This document shows, piece by piece, positions 10,760 to 21,611 of a stretch of DNA of 64,000 nucleotides. Source of the stretch: Breviolum minutum Mf 1.05b.01. Its lineage: Eukaryota > Sar > Dinophyceae > Suessiales > Symbiodiniaceae. Under the pieces are notes generated by a model, which saw only the letters and a program-made list of their open reading frames with translations, searched no databases and was not told where the DNA came from. Location: the NCBI GenBank assembly GCA_000507305.1, contig DF240454.1:78732-142731 (forward strand), given 5' to 3'. Numbering within the stretch: position 1 is the first letter of the stretch; the number at the start of each line of letters is the position of its first letter. Position numbers and translations under genes: made by a program.

Positions 10760-11480
10760 CATCCAGTTTCAGCGAACAAAAACATATTGAAACTAAACAA
10801 CCGTTGGATGTCTAGAAATCAAATTTGTACTGAGTCTCCTGACTTTAGAAACGTGACGATTTTGTGCTCCAAAATCGTTAAAAAAAACATCTCAAGAAAA
10901 CTCACAGAGGCCTTCATATGTGTTCCATCTTTTCGTTGCCATCCAATTCCATGTATGTCATGTGCCTTACCTTCACAGTCTGAAGCCACCAAAGGCACTC
11001 CAACCTGGCTGTGCAATCTCATCTTGAAGTCACATGACTTTCACTTTTAGGCTTCGAACTGGGAAAAAATATGGCAAACACACATGATATTTTACAAAGC
11101 TATATACACATACCAAGCTGAATTGTTACTTTTTGGAAACCACTGTTTACAGTGAAGTTTTAATCCGGAAATGCCATCCAGGATTCTTATCTGTCGGTGA
11201 TGCATCTGAAGACACTGGTGCAGCTTAGCACAGTGAATTATGGCACATTATGTTTATAATACAGTATAATGTGTGGTATGTAGTCTATATACTATTAATA
11301 TTATAATCTATTATAATCTATTATATATTAACATTAATCAGCATTGCCAGAAATATGGACCACATGCTAAAGAATCATCACAAGAAGGTGGTCCTCCGTG
11401 GGTCCTATTGCTTTCATAAACAACTGAATCTTCCCAAGTTGTGAAGGTCAACACTTCAAAAGCATCTAAAAACAACGAAA
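10760..11480. other. No recognisable gene
   Basis: There are short ORFs on both strands without motifs. Imperfect TA-rich repeats lie at about 11280-11330. Confidence 0.4.
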
Positions 11481-11484
11481 TACT

Positions 11485-11714
11485 GTTGATGGAAGAAATC
11501 CTGCACCGGGGCGGGCATATGGGACAATACGTTGTGACATGTGCCCCCGCACCCCCTTTTCAATGTTGTCTTCTCAAGCCCTGTGCGCCGGTGCAGGATT
11601 TGAGTCATTCAACTTCTTTGCTTTGGTGACAAATTTTTCCTACCAATGTTAAATGGGGAGCACGAGGGTCAAGACTCCAAGTGTGTTTGGTGGTGCAGGA
11701 TTTTTTCCATCAAC
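11485..11714. mobile_element. Element A, copy 1: 230-bp TIR element
   Basis: It begins GTTGATGGAAGAAATCCTGC and ends with the near reverse complement (GCAGGATTTTTTCCATCAAC). It holds no convincing coding frame. A second copy of identical length in the same orientation lies at 13523-13752. The size, terminal inverted repeats and lack of coding fit a non-autonomous DNA transposon. Confidence 0.7.
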
Positions 11715-12505
11715 CGTCTGCAAAAGTCTTGTCTTCTTGTTTTCTGGCCTAGCTGCTCAGTCGCTGCATGTTCGCATGTTCGCATGTATGGCTGTATGTA
11801 TGTATGTACGTATGTATGTATGTATGTATGTATGTAAGTACATACGTACTTACTCTAGGATATTTCTATGTAGAAATATTTTCTGGATTCTTCACAGCCT
11901 TTGCTGGACAGAGCCAATTCATAGACATAGACGGAGACATGTGACAGCTGCAATTTCGCAATCTCTTTCTGTTTTCCTCTTCTGCCATTCATGGCTTCTG
12001 CAAAGTGCTGTATGTTTCCAGCCTCAGCTGGGCACATGTGTGTGTGTTTTGACAGTGCACGCACAGTGCACGTACAGTGCACACACAGTGCACGGCCACA
12101 GTGCACGGGCTCGAAACGCTGCAAATACCATGGAAAAATGCCCTTAGGCATCAAAACAAAGAAAAAACAGGTTTCAGGATATTTTTTTGTGATTTCATGC
12201 AATTTCTGCAGATGACGTGCTATTTACAACATTTTCTGCGCGTGCACTGCGGCGTGCACTGTGGCGTGCACTGTGCGTGCACTGTGCGTGCACGGTCAAA
12301 ACACACGCATTCGGCATGTGTGTATGTATGCATGCATACATGTATGTATGTGTGTATGTATGTGTGTATGTATGTCTGTCTGTCTGTCTGTTGTATGTAT
12401 GTATGTATGTATGTAGGTTTGTTTGCATGTATGCATGTATGAATATATGTATGTACTTTCTGAAAACGTTTTGAATTAGGATATTTGCAAACCTTCTGGG
12501 TGTAC
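11715..12505. repeat. Repeat unit B, copy 1 (0.79 kb)
   Basis: It starts CGTCTGCAAAAGTC and ends TTCTGGGTGTAC. Inside, in order, are (GTAT)n arrays, the palindrome AAGTACATACGTACTT, a GTGCAC-rich inverted repeat (about 12043-12110 against 12238-12312), and further GTAT/GTCT arrays. Copy 2 follows immediately. Cys/Tyr/Met-rich open frames here come from the tetranucleotide repeats and are not genes. Confidence 0.85.
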
Positions 12506-12589
12506 CGTCTGCAAAAGTCTTGTCTTCTTGTTTTCTGGCCTAGCTGCTCAGTCGCTGCATGTTCGCATGTTCGCATGTATGGCTGTATG

Positions 12590-12620
<31 letters not shown>

Positions 12621-13522
12621 GTACATACGTACTTACTCTAGGATATTTCTATGTAGAAATATTTTCTGGATTCTTCACAGCCTTTGCTGGACAGAGCCAA
12701 TTCATAGACATAGACGGAGACATGTGACAGCTGCAATTTCGCAATCTCTTTCTGTTTTCCTCTTCTGCCATTCATGGCTTCTGCAAAGTGCTGTATGTTT
12801 CCAGCCTCAGCTGGGCACATGTGTGTGTTTTGACAGTGCACGCACAGTGCACGTACAGTGCACACACAGTGCACGGCCACAGTGCACGGGCTCGAAACGC
12901 TGCAAATACCATGGAAAAATGCCCTTAGGCATCAAAACAAAGAAAAAACAGGTTTCAGGATATTTTTTTGTGATTTCATGCAATTTCTGCAGATGACGTG
13001 CTATTTGCAACATTTTCTGCGCGTGCACTGCGGCGTGCACTGTGGCGTGCACTGTGCGTGCACTGTGCGTGCACTGTCAAAACACACGCATTCGGCATGT
13101 GTGTATGTATGCATGCATACATGTATGTATGTGTGTATGTATGTATGTACGTATGTATGTATGTCTGTCTGTCTGTATGTATGTATGTATGTTTGTTNNN
13201 NNNNNNNNNNNNNNNNNNNNNNNNNNNNNNNNNNNNNNNNNNNNNNNNNNNNNNNNNNNNNNNNNNNNNNNNNNNNNNNNNNNNNNNNNNNNNNNNNNNN
13301 NNNNNNNNNNNNNNNNNNNNNNNNNNNNNNNNNNNNNNNNNNNNNNNNNNNNNNNNNNNNNNNNNNNNNNNNNNNNNNNNNNNNNNNNNNNNNNNNNNNN
13401 NNNNNNNNNNNNNNNNNNNNNNNNNNNNNNNNGTTTGTTTGCATGTATGCATGTATGAATATATGTATGTACTTTCTGAAAACGTTTTGAATTAGGATAT
13501 TTGCAAACCTTCTGGGTGTACT
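12506..13522. repeat. Repeat unit B, copy 2, with N gap
   Basis: A near-identical direct copy of 11715-12505. The N gap (13198-13432) falls in the GTAT microsatellite. Without the N bases the unit is 782 bases, against 791 in copy 1, so little sequence is really missing. Confidence 0.85.
13198..13432. other. Assembly gap (235 N)
   Basis: A run of N inside a GTAT-rich microsatellite. Open frames that cross it are artefacts. Confidence 0.99.
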
Positions 13523-13752
13523 GTTGATGGAAGAAATCCTGCACCGGGGCGGGCATATGGGACAATACGTTGTGACATGTGCCCCCGCACCCCCTTTTCA
13601 ATGTTGTCTTCTCAAGCCCTGTGCGCCGGTGCAGGATTTGAGTCATTCAACTTCTTTGCTTTGGTGACAAATTTTTCCTACCAGTGTTAAATGGGGAGCA
13701 CGAGGGTCAAGACTCCAAGTGTGTTTGGTGGTGCAGGATTTTTTCCATCAAC
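13523..13752. mobile_element. Element A, copy 2: 230-bp TIR element
   Basis: The second copy of the element at 11485-11714, same orientation and length, nearly identical. Both copies have TACT just before the left terminus and CGT just after the right one. Confidence 0.7.
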
Positions 13753-13756
13753 CGTA

Positions 13757-13925
13757 GTACAGCATCTACCGATCTTGTGTCCATCGTCAAAGCTTCTTCC
13801 CTCACATTATGTCACTGTGTTGCCACCTCGTGTCGATGTTGCCAAAGACTTATGGAATTTAGGCTCAGCCGCAAAGTGTGGCTGTGCTGCTTCTCAAACC
13901 TGCAACGCATACAAACGAGTCATTT
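13757..13925 (+). CDS. Coding-like + exon next to element A, unknown product
   Basis: The frame reads VQHLPILCPSSKLLPSHYV, then VTVLPPRVDVAKDLWNLGSA, then a cysteine-rich end. It begins where element A stops. A second coding-like + stretch lies at about 14573-14690 (AFQDEIPWHVPQSLLQDRDR). No family was recognised. Both rest on composition only. Confidence 0.28.
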
Positions 13926-14438
13926 GAGTTGGGCTCGACAAAGCATGACAAAGCGCAACTGTGCTGCTTGGGTGCTTACAAATGCTGATAACTTGCCTTT
14001 GAATGGATGTGTCTCTTGAAAACAAACGCCACGATTAGCTTGGCAAACGATTCCAATCCTGGTCAACGCTAACTGCCCCTAGACCTAGACCAGCAGGATG
14101 ATACAATGATCATATATGCAATAGCAAAGCAGTGCCTCTGGTGAAGCGCCAAACCCTCAGAACGAAATCCTTCCAAACGTGACACCAGCCGTGCCAACAG
14201 TCGTTCCTGTTTCGGGATTTCGGTTGCGGCCAGCATGAAGCTATCACATGAAAGAATCTGGATGCCTTGGGGGAATCTTCCAACGATATGTCAAGGAACG
14301 TACACCTTCCAATGTCAATCACAAAATAAGACAACTCATTCTCCCAGCCACAAGTATAAGCGAAAGGGAAGGTTAAGTTTGTTGGTCAAGTCATCCTGGT
14401 GGTTACTAGAATCCTGGATTGGGAAGTATGCTAATACA

Positions 14439-14533
14439 TACCCTCCAGGGAATTAACATATCCCCCTGATAAGGCATATTTGAAGATGATTTTCCCTTTC
14501 CCCAGGTGGGATATGTTAATTTCCTGAAGGGTA
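14439..14533. repeat. MITE-like hairpin element, family 2 relative
   Basis: The left arm TACCCTCCAGGGAATTAACA and the right arm ending TTAATTTCCTGAAGGGTA are inverted repeats of about 29 bp. The outer bases resemble family 2 (TACCCTCC), but the inner bases differ. Confidence 0.7.
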
Positions 14534-14709
14534 ATCAGAAACCATACACCTCTTCTCATCTCCACTTCCAGCTCCTGCGTTCCAGGATGAGATACCATGG
14601 CACGTCCCACAATCCCTTCTGCAGGACCGCGACCGCTCAGCAGCCGGAGTTTGTCGAATACGACTTCCATCGCCTTGGGATGGGGTGTTTCCCTTTTTTA
14701 GGTTAAAAA

Positions 14710-16920
14710 CAACTGGGGGTCACCCGTTGTTTAGGATTTATTTCAGGCATTACCTATCAAGGCATTAGAAGACTTTCAAGGCTTGACGGCAAGTTTGTCT
14801 TTTGTAAGGAAAGAAGAAAACGCACGACAGAATGTATATTTGTTGGAGTTGGAGAAAGGGAATGTGGACTCGGACCGATTGATTTTGGACGAATCTTGAG
14901 AATCAATAGCTTGCTGGTCGGTTTTTGATCCGTCCTGCAGCTGTGGTTGGTCACAAGTTCTTAAACTGTATTCTGTTTTGACCACAAAGAATCTTCGCAA
15001 ACGAAGAGTTGAGAAATCCCATCTTGTTTGTATATCATTGTTGGCAGGTTCGTTTATTATGTTAGAATATGTATGATTCAATATACTCCAAATATCCCCA
15101 GCTCCAAATACTTTACGTATGGAATGTCAACCTACATTTGCACAAAAACATGCCCAAAAGATCCCAAAAGTAGGTTAGCATACCGCACATGGATCACATT
15201 GGTACCCAAATCCATGGCCTCCCGATCCATCACCAACAAAGTAACAAGCGACACGAGCCAACGTAGATGCTTCCTCACAGAATTTATCGAAAGCTTCCAG
15301 CAGGGCATCCAGGGATCGACACGCCTGCTTCAACTCTAAGAGTGGATGGGAAGAAGATGCAAACCATCTATATACACCATCTAATCTATATCTACGTCAA
15401 TTTCCGTATTCTAATATTCTGCATTCTAGATTCCACAGTTTATAGTGAAATGTAGTATACATTATACTTTGTACTCTACGCTATATCTACACAAGGTACA
15501 TATTACAGGATAATATGGGAAAATCACAGTGGATCTATTCTATCATATCTCTCTGACCCTGGTGATCTACATCCCCGGGCCACCTTCCGCACCCCTTCTG
15601 CCGCTGCGTCGGAGGCCACGGTTATCCGTACACCAGGCTTAAATCTGAGAACAGAGATGGTTGCAAACATCTCTGTGTTTCAAGTCAATCAAAACCATAG
15701 CAAACCATGACTCTCTCTGGTCAACTTGACATATTTGAGATGATATTTTTTACCAACCTGGAAATTTCTAAAACTGTATGAAATACATTGAAATACGTAG
15801 TATTCTCTAGGTAAACCACAAAGTTAGGGTGATATAAGCTGAAGTCACTATTATTTGGCGGACAGTGGTTGAAGCTAAGGGGATCAAGTGCTTTCACCAA
15901 CCACGAAAGCAAAACAGCGGCATCAAGTGAATCTACAAAATTCACAGCACAATCCGTATCAATTCTGTGATTTGGACTTGCCAAGCAGCTGATGTCGTGT
16001 GGTTGCCCTTTTTCCCTTGGAAGGAACCTGGCAAAAATCTGGCACAAACATTAGGGGTGGGCAGTTGAGACCACTTCCATCCTCAGCTGTTTGAAGCGCA
16101 AATTTTCAGATGTTTTCTTAGTAAGCCAAAATGATATGCCAAGTACTAAGCATACCCAATACAATACTATGGGTTAATTTTAGCAACATCAACGGCACTG
16201 TGTCGGTCAATCCCCACGGCTGTTTGCCTGCCTTTTCCATGGGAAGTCTTTAAAGGTTTTCCATGCTTGTGGCAAATCCAAATTATCCAAACAGTGATAC
16301 CCCCAAAAAAGTGGTGAAAGTCATTGGACAACTATATACTCAGATATGAGAAATTTTCCAAGATATCCAACTGATATTTTGCGAAAAACTATAAATCAAT
16401 CGTACCAAGATTTGGAAGTTCACCTAACATAGCTGTGTTGATTCAATTCTTCACAGACAGTCAAGCTGTACGGCTGTCTCAGGTGATGCAACGAAAATGT
16501 CACCTTTTGTTGATGTTTGTACAATGGCTTTCCATCTTATTTCTATTGTTGCCACTGCAAAGTACCTATGGTCACCAAGATCTTCAATGTTTTTTCTCTC
16601 TGTAACATGTTCTTTCGAAAAAACACATGTCGGGCATGATAGTCACCTCAAACATTCGCGTTTACATGCCTTGACCATGTTGCATCCTTGATTCCTCCTG
16701 TGATTTTTTTTCACCAATCAAGCATATCTTCCACTGCACATCTTTGGTGCAGTTAAGACCTGGCAGAAGGATGCATAGGTGTGGAATAATTGGGATCTTG
16801 GAAGAGGAGTTGTTTGTCTCTACAAGCAACATGGTCCCAGAATTGTGATTGTTGGAAATAAGGTAAGTAAGTTCATGATGCTTGAAGAATGATCAAACCC
16901 AAAACACAAAGCTGCAAATC
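14710..16920. other. No recognisable gene
   Basis: About 2.2 kb with only short, motif-free open frames on both strands and AT-rich stretches. Confidence 0.4.
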
Positions 16921-16926
16921 AAAGAC

Positions 16927-17034
16927 TTACACTCCCTGAAACTAACATAACACCTGAAAATAGACCCTTGGAAAAGGAAATTCCTATTGGAAACCCACCA
17001 TTTTCAGGTGCTACGTTAGTTTCAGGGAGGGTAA
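16927..17034. repeat. MITE-like hairpin element, family 2 copy 1
   Basis: The left arm begins TTACACTCCCTGAAACTAAC, and the right arm ends GTTAGTTTCAGGGAGGGTAA. The arms are about 34 bp with few mismatches. The same termini occur at 31051-31149. Confidence 0.8.
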
Positions 17035-17039
17035 TCCTT

Positions 17040-18110
17040 GGAATTTCTTTTGCCACGGCACCTTTCAAGATGTCCTGAGAAGGCGGTGCCTCCCGAAAGG
17101 CACAAAACCACCAGAAGTATGAGCAAATTTCCATCTGCTCCCCTGGCATCAAAACGAAAGGTCAGGTCAACAATTGGATCTCCGGGAGGCATAAACCATG
17201 TATAGATATATCATATAATATGCATATATGCATATTATATACATGTGTCATATGTGTACAGTATAATATATAGAAAAACTTTTCTATCACCGCCTCCACC
17301 CTCAAATGAATTAATCTACTCCAATTACGGTATCACTTGACACAAAGACTATACATAATACTTTCATTTTTTTACGTGATAACGAAATATTTGCATATAA
17401 TCAATAAATATACGAGTCGCATACAAATTCAACAAAACTTTATATCATTAAGGAGTTGCTTCAGGGGACACTAGCACCATCTAAATTGTGTGATCATGCC
17501 ATGTCCGAAAAAAACAAAACCACCGCCAGCGTGACAAGTTGGGTCGAGGCTCTGCAGTGGCTTCCTGCATCACCTCCTGTTTTGGATCCTGATGGATATG
17601 GGTGTTTCCAAAAAATGGGGAAAACACCGCAAAGTGGATACTTTTATAATAGAAAACCCTATTTTTTAATGGATGATTTGGGGGAATAGAAAACCCTTTT
17701 AAAAACGGATGATTTGGAGGGAAAACCCACTATTTTTGGGGTACACCCATTACGACTGGAGGCAGTTGATGAACCTTCCATGAGGATTTTTTCGGTGTTT
17801 GCTCGTTGCGGTGGCTTTGGGAGGCTCTGAAGCTTGGACAAATATCTTGACAAATTTAAGGTCGACTTTGGAGAGAATATCGAAACGACTAAATGACCAG
17901 TTTTTTTTTGGCAAAATATACATGAAAATCACTAAATATAATAGATGTGGACAGATATCCTACTGTACTACAGTAATTTGGTGTGACAGGTGTCGTAACA
18001 TAGTAATACTGTAATACTGTAATAATATGTTATATACATCTATCACATTAAAAATTAGTATGATATCTATCCACGTCTAATGCACTGGCGTTTTTCATGG
18101 AGTTTTCTTG
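17040..18110. other. No recognisable gene
   Basis: AT-rich spacer with TA runs near 17200-17270. A stretch near 17510-17600 is open on both strands, but no frame stands out. Confidence 0.35.
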
Positions 18111-18730
18111 AAATCGGATAGTTTGCTTCAATGTATCATACTTGCACCTACAGTATCAAACCAAATCACTCATTGGCGGCCATAGATCTATAGAGATTCT
18201 ATAGAGTAATTTCCAAAATAGTAAACCTCAGCATGCTGTCATAATACCCTACACTGCCGTAAACTCATTCGAACGCTTGAGAACGCATGAACAAAACATG
18301 AAAAACACATCCATCTTTTGGTCAAGCAGTCCCAAGGCTATACCAATCACACAGGATCGTCTGGCACAGGCCTGCCAAGTCCTTTTTCCTAAACGTGCGC
18401 GACAGGCGAAGGGTGCAATCAGGACATACCGTGAAAAATGCCTGCTTGATGTGTGGCGGCCGTGGGAAAAACAAGGAAAAACCCGATGGTTTGCACAACT
18501 GTGCAAGTGCATCCCTCTATACAAACAGCCTGGATGCGTGTGCATATGCTAGGTGAAACTCGCCAGTGAAACCGATGCTTCTCTAGATCTTCTCTAGAGA
18601 GTCCGACGAGTTGCAATAAAAAGAGGCGAACGTCTATCTGACTCATAGAATCATGATGAATCATGATACCTGTACATCTATAACTACGTATATACATCAA
18701 GAACATGAATCGGAAATGGCAGTGTGCCGC

Positions 18731-20246
18731 TCATGTGCCCCCAAAGTCTTTGCGTCTCTTCTCTGCCACCCTCCACTCTAGAATCGCAGGATTGATCTTG
18801 ACCATGTTCAAATATGTCTGCAGGAGGGATTCCTCTTGGGTCAGTCGCTGGTGCTCACGTCGCGCACTTGCCTTCTTCTTCAACAACTCCTCCATCTCCG
18901 CTTCCTCATGCGTGACTTTCCTCACTTTTCGGAAGGCTGGACACATGGAATTCGCAATTGATTTCACATCATAATCATTACGTTGCATGCTGGCTAGACA
19001 CAATCGTGCATCGAGGGCCCTTGGAGGCCATAATGGGCCACACTTATTAATCTTGTTTGCTACAACTGTCTACCACTGTTGCAAGAGATTTGTCTACACT
19101 ACTACCGCCCTACAGCCATCATCTTGAAGCCCATTTTACACATTTTACATACTTACATGATTGACATATACATGGGGGTTGTGCTAAATAAAGGTTCCCA
19201 GGAAAGCCCCTTTCGCAAATCTTTCGCGAACCTTTCGCCTCCTTTCGCGGTCCCATAAGGGTTGCATGTTCCAAAATCAAGAAAACGTATCAGGAATCAA
19301 ATATATGAGCAAGGGACTAAACCCATTACATGTGCGAAAGGACGTCGCTGAAATGGTCATCGTTTTTGATGAATGGAAGCAACCAAAATGTCATTGTGAT
19401 ATGTTGCTTCTTTTCCCTTGGACCAATATCACCCATGGCTAAATGCAGCCCATTTTGGGCAGGACATGGCTCGAGTGGATACGTCTTTCGCGCATCTTTC
19501 GCGCGCCTTTCGCGAACCTTTCGCTCGAAATCGTAACAAAATTGAGTAAATACATGTAAATACTATATCTCCTATCTGGTCTTTCGCGAATCTTACGCAA
19601 ACCTTTCGCCAATCTGCACTTTTCTCGAAAGGTACCTTTCGCGCATTTCTATCAAAACTATGCCTGTGGACCTCGAATATGTAAAATCTTTCATGGGTTT
19701 TTGCACGACTCTCACATAATACATGTACAGTATTCACTTTTGCTATCCCTGCGCTCCCAAATCTCATGGATTCGCCCTTAAACTGGTTGACTCTTCTTTA
19801 TCAAATTCTGATATCAAGGAAACATAAGCGGATATGTGGTAAGTGCAGAAAAAGTGTCAATACAGGCAAGCAGGTAGACATTATATAAATGCGTTGAGGT
19901 AGTCATGCTGCTGATCTTTACAGTTCACGAGGAGAATTGAGGAAGGGAGAAAGCACAAGACGGCACAGCACAGGCAAGTGGCAATGAGCTTGACTAGAAA
20001 ACCTTCCGTCAAATAGCACAAAAGAACTGGTTGGGCAACAAGAATAAGGAAGTTTTTTACGAGTTGGAAGGACCCCTCGATCCTTAATCACTAATTACCG
20101 CAAATGGAACATTTCGATAAATGCGATGTGCATGAGTAGATTGCTGCAAAACGTACCGTCCACAGTTCACTACAAATGCATACAAATGCTACGGCCAACT
20201 GGCCTTCTTGGCAGATAAAACACAGGATGACCATTATCTTGACCTC

Positions 20247-20298
<52 letters not shown>

Positions 20299-21404
20299 TC
20301 GCTAGAAAATGATTGATCGTTTTGACAGGAAACTTTGTGAATGCCTTTTATCTTGCGGAGGTTCTCACATTTTTTCCCCTGAAGAAATGCAACGTAATCG
20401 TGGGTGAAGATGGGAGAAACACAATGTGTCTAGCGTCTGCCACATGGAAACCGTGCAAAAAGACTTGTGCTTACAAATAGAGCATTTCTAAAAAGAAGAT
20501 GCGGCACCGTGTCTACATGGCTCGTGTGGAAACATGTTGGTCTCCGCAAAATAAGGACCCAGCCGTTTTCAATTACCTTGTTTAAACACACCACATGCCC
20601 CCCACTACAATTTGGGCGGTCACACAAACACTTATTGCAGAAAAACTTGGAACACCGGGTTCGTATAATAGTTGCATCAATTTGTAGCGGAACGAAACTA
20701 CCTATCTTTTGAGATAATATCGGGATTCGTTTTTATATCAAACGCAAACATGAAAGATCGTGCCACTACAAACATCACGACACGAGTGTCCCCTACAAAA
20801 AAACTCACATCATTATTATGTTTTAATTGTTTAAATTCTTTGCTATAAGTCATGTTGGGAACCTCGTTTTATAGAACAAGTTCACCCTTTTCCTCAAAAG
20901 GGGATACAAATACCATTCCAGTGTGTTGAAGAAAATCATCCAAGACTCCGGTCACCGTTTCGTTGCATCACTGCTTCCACAGCAGGATGAACACAAAGAT
21001 CTTCTTCGCTGGTGCACACATCATTGCTGCCGGCGCACCCCATGATGGTCAAACACGGAAAAAGACCTGAAACAACTTACGAAAAGTTGATATGAAAACA
21101 GCCGAGGAAAGAGCAATAGTTTTGGAGCAATGCCCGTGGGTCATCGAGGATGCCTGGAAACCTGCAACATAAACTTGGATGAACTTGTGACATACAGTTT
21201 TCCCGTGAGATTTTAGGCACCTCGGTAACCTTTACTGACGGAGTTCCTGTCTTGGTCTCCTGGCAAAAACACTTCCAATTGGATATAACATCTGCATTCC
21301 GATTTGGTTGAATCCAAGGAACAAATTTGGAAATTTGTGTGGATCAACTGAGTAGAACACAGCAAACAAATCACTTCTGAATCTTGACGTACTGGCGTTT
21401 TCAT
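18731..21404 (-). CDS. Unrecognised - strand gene, tandem copy 1
   Basis: Three - strand coding blocks are shared with copy 2. The first (21404-about 21222) reads LIHTNFQICSLDSTKSE, then YIQLEVFLPGD, and ends SVSKGYRG at an AG|GTGCCT donor. The second (21043-20936) starts MGCAGSNDVCTSEEDLCVHP, with a Gly2/Cys3/Ser6 layout fitting N-myristoylation plus palmitoylation. The third (19003-18731) is a charged helix ending VAEKRRKDFGGT and TGA. Compared with copy 2, the third block keeps its frame and stop despite indels and substitutions, which supports real coding. Whether all three blocks form one transcript is not established; the MGC block could be a true start. No family was recognised. Confidence 0.42.
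19211..19645. repeat. Clustered CTTTCGCG motifs
   Basis: Three groups (19211-19250, 19480-19528, 19578-19645) contain about a dozen irregularly spaced CTTTCGCG or close variants such as CTTTCGCGAAC. The cluster is absent from the paired duplication unit. Scattered copies recur at 35970-35990, about 36232 and about 36405. Confidence 0.7.
20246..20293. repeat. (ATG)n microsatellite
   Basis: About 15 ATG units. They are absent at the matching place in the second duplication unit. Confidence 0.9.
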
Positions 21405-21611
21405 GAGTTTTCACGAAATCCTCCAAACACTGTAAGATGAGAGCTACTATTTCTACAATCAAAACAACAAAATTCGAGGGGATTTCCTTGCAGTTTTAAA
21501 AAAATGTTCGGAAAGCAATACACCCACAGTCAGCGACAGTGCCATGATCCACTATTGATCAATCCTACTGGTCCATAACGGTCCTACCGATCTATTACAC
21601 TTATGACACTT

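Larger units (their letters stand above)
18118..21460. repeat. Tandem segmental duplication, unit 1 (about 3.3 kb)
   Basis: Blocks of clear similarity to 21612-24260 occur in the same order. They include 18118-18245, 18290-18500, 18700-19010, 19865-20090, 20205-20440, 20850-21060 and 21200-21350. Unit 1 holds extra sequence not found in unit 2, notably the TTTCGCG cluster (19211-19645) and an (ATG)n array. Confidence 0.85.

Noticed and set aside
11646..13495. Many Cys/Tyr/Val/Met-rich open frames
   Set aside because: They are translations of GTAT repeats; several also run through the N gap.
19211..19645. CTTTCGCG cluster as a CRISPR array
   Set aside because: Motifs are too short and too irregular, there are no uniform spacers or nearby cas genes, and the genome is eukaryotic.
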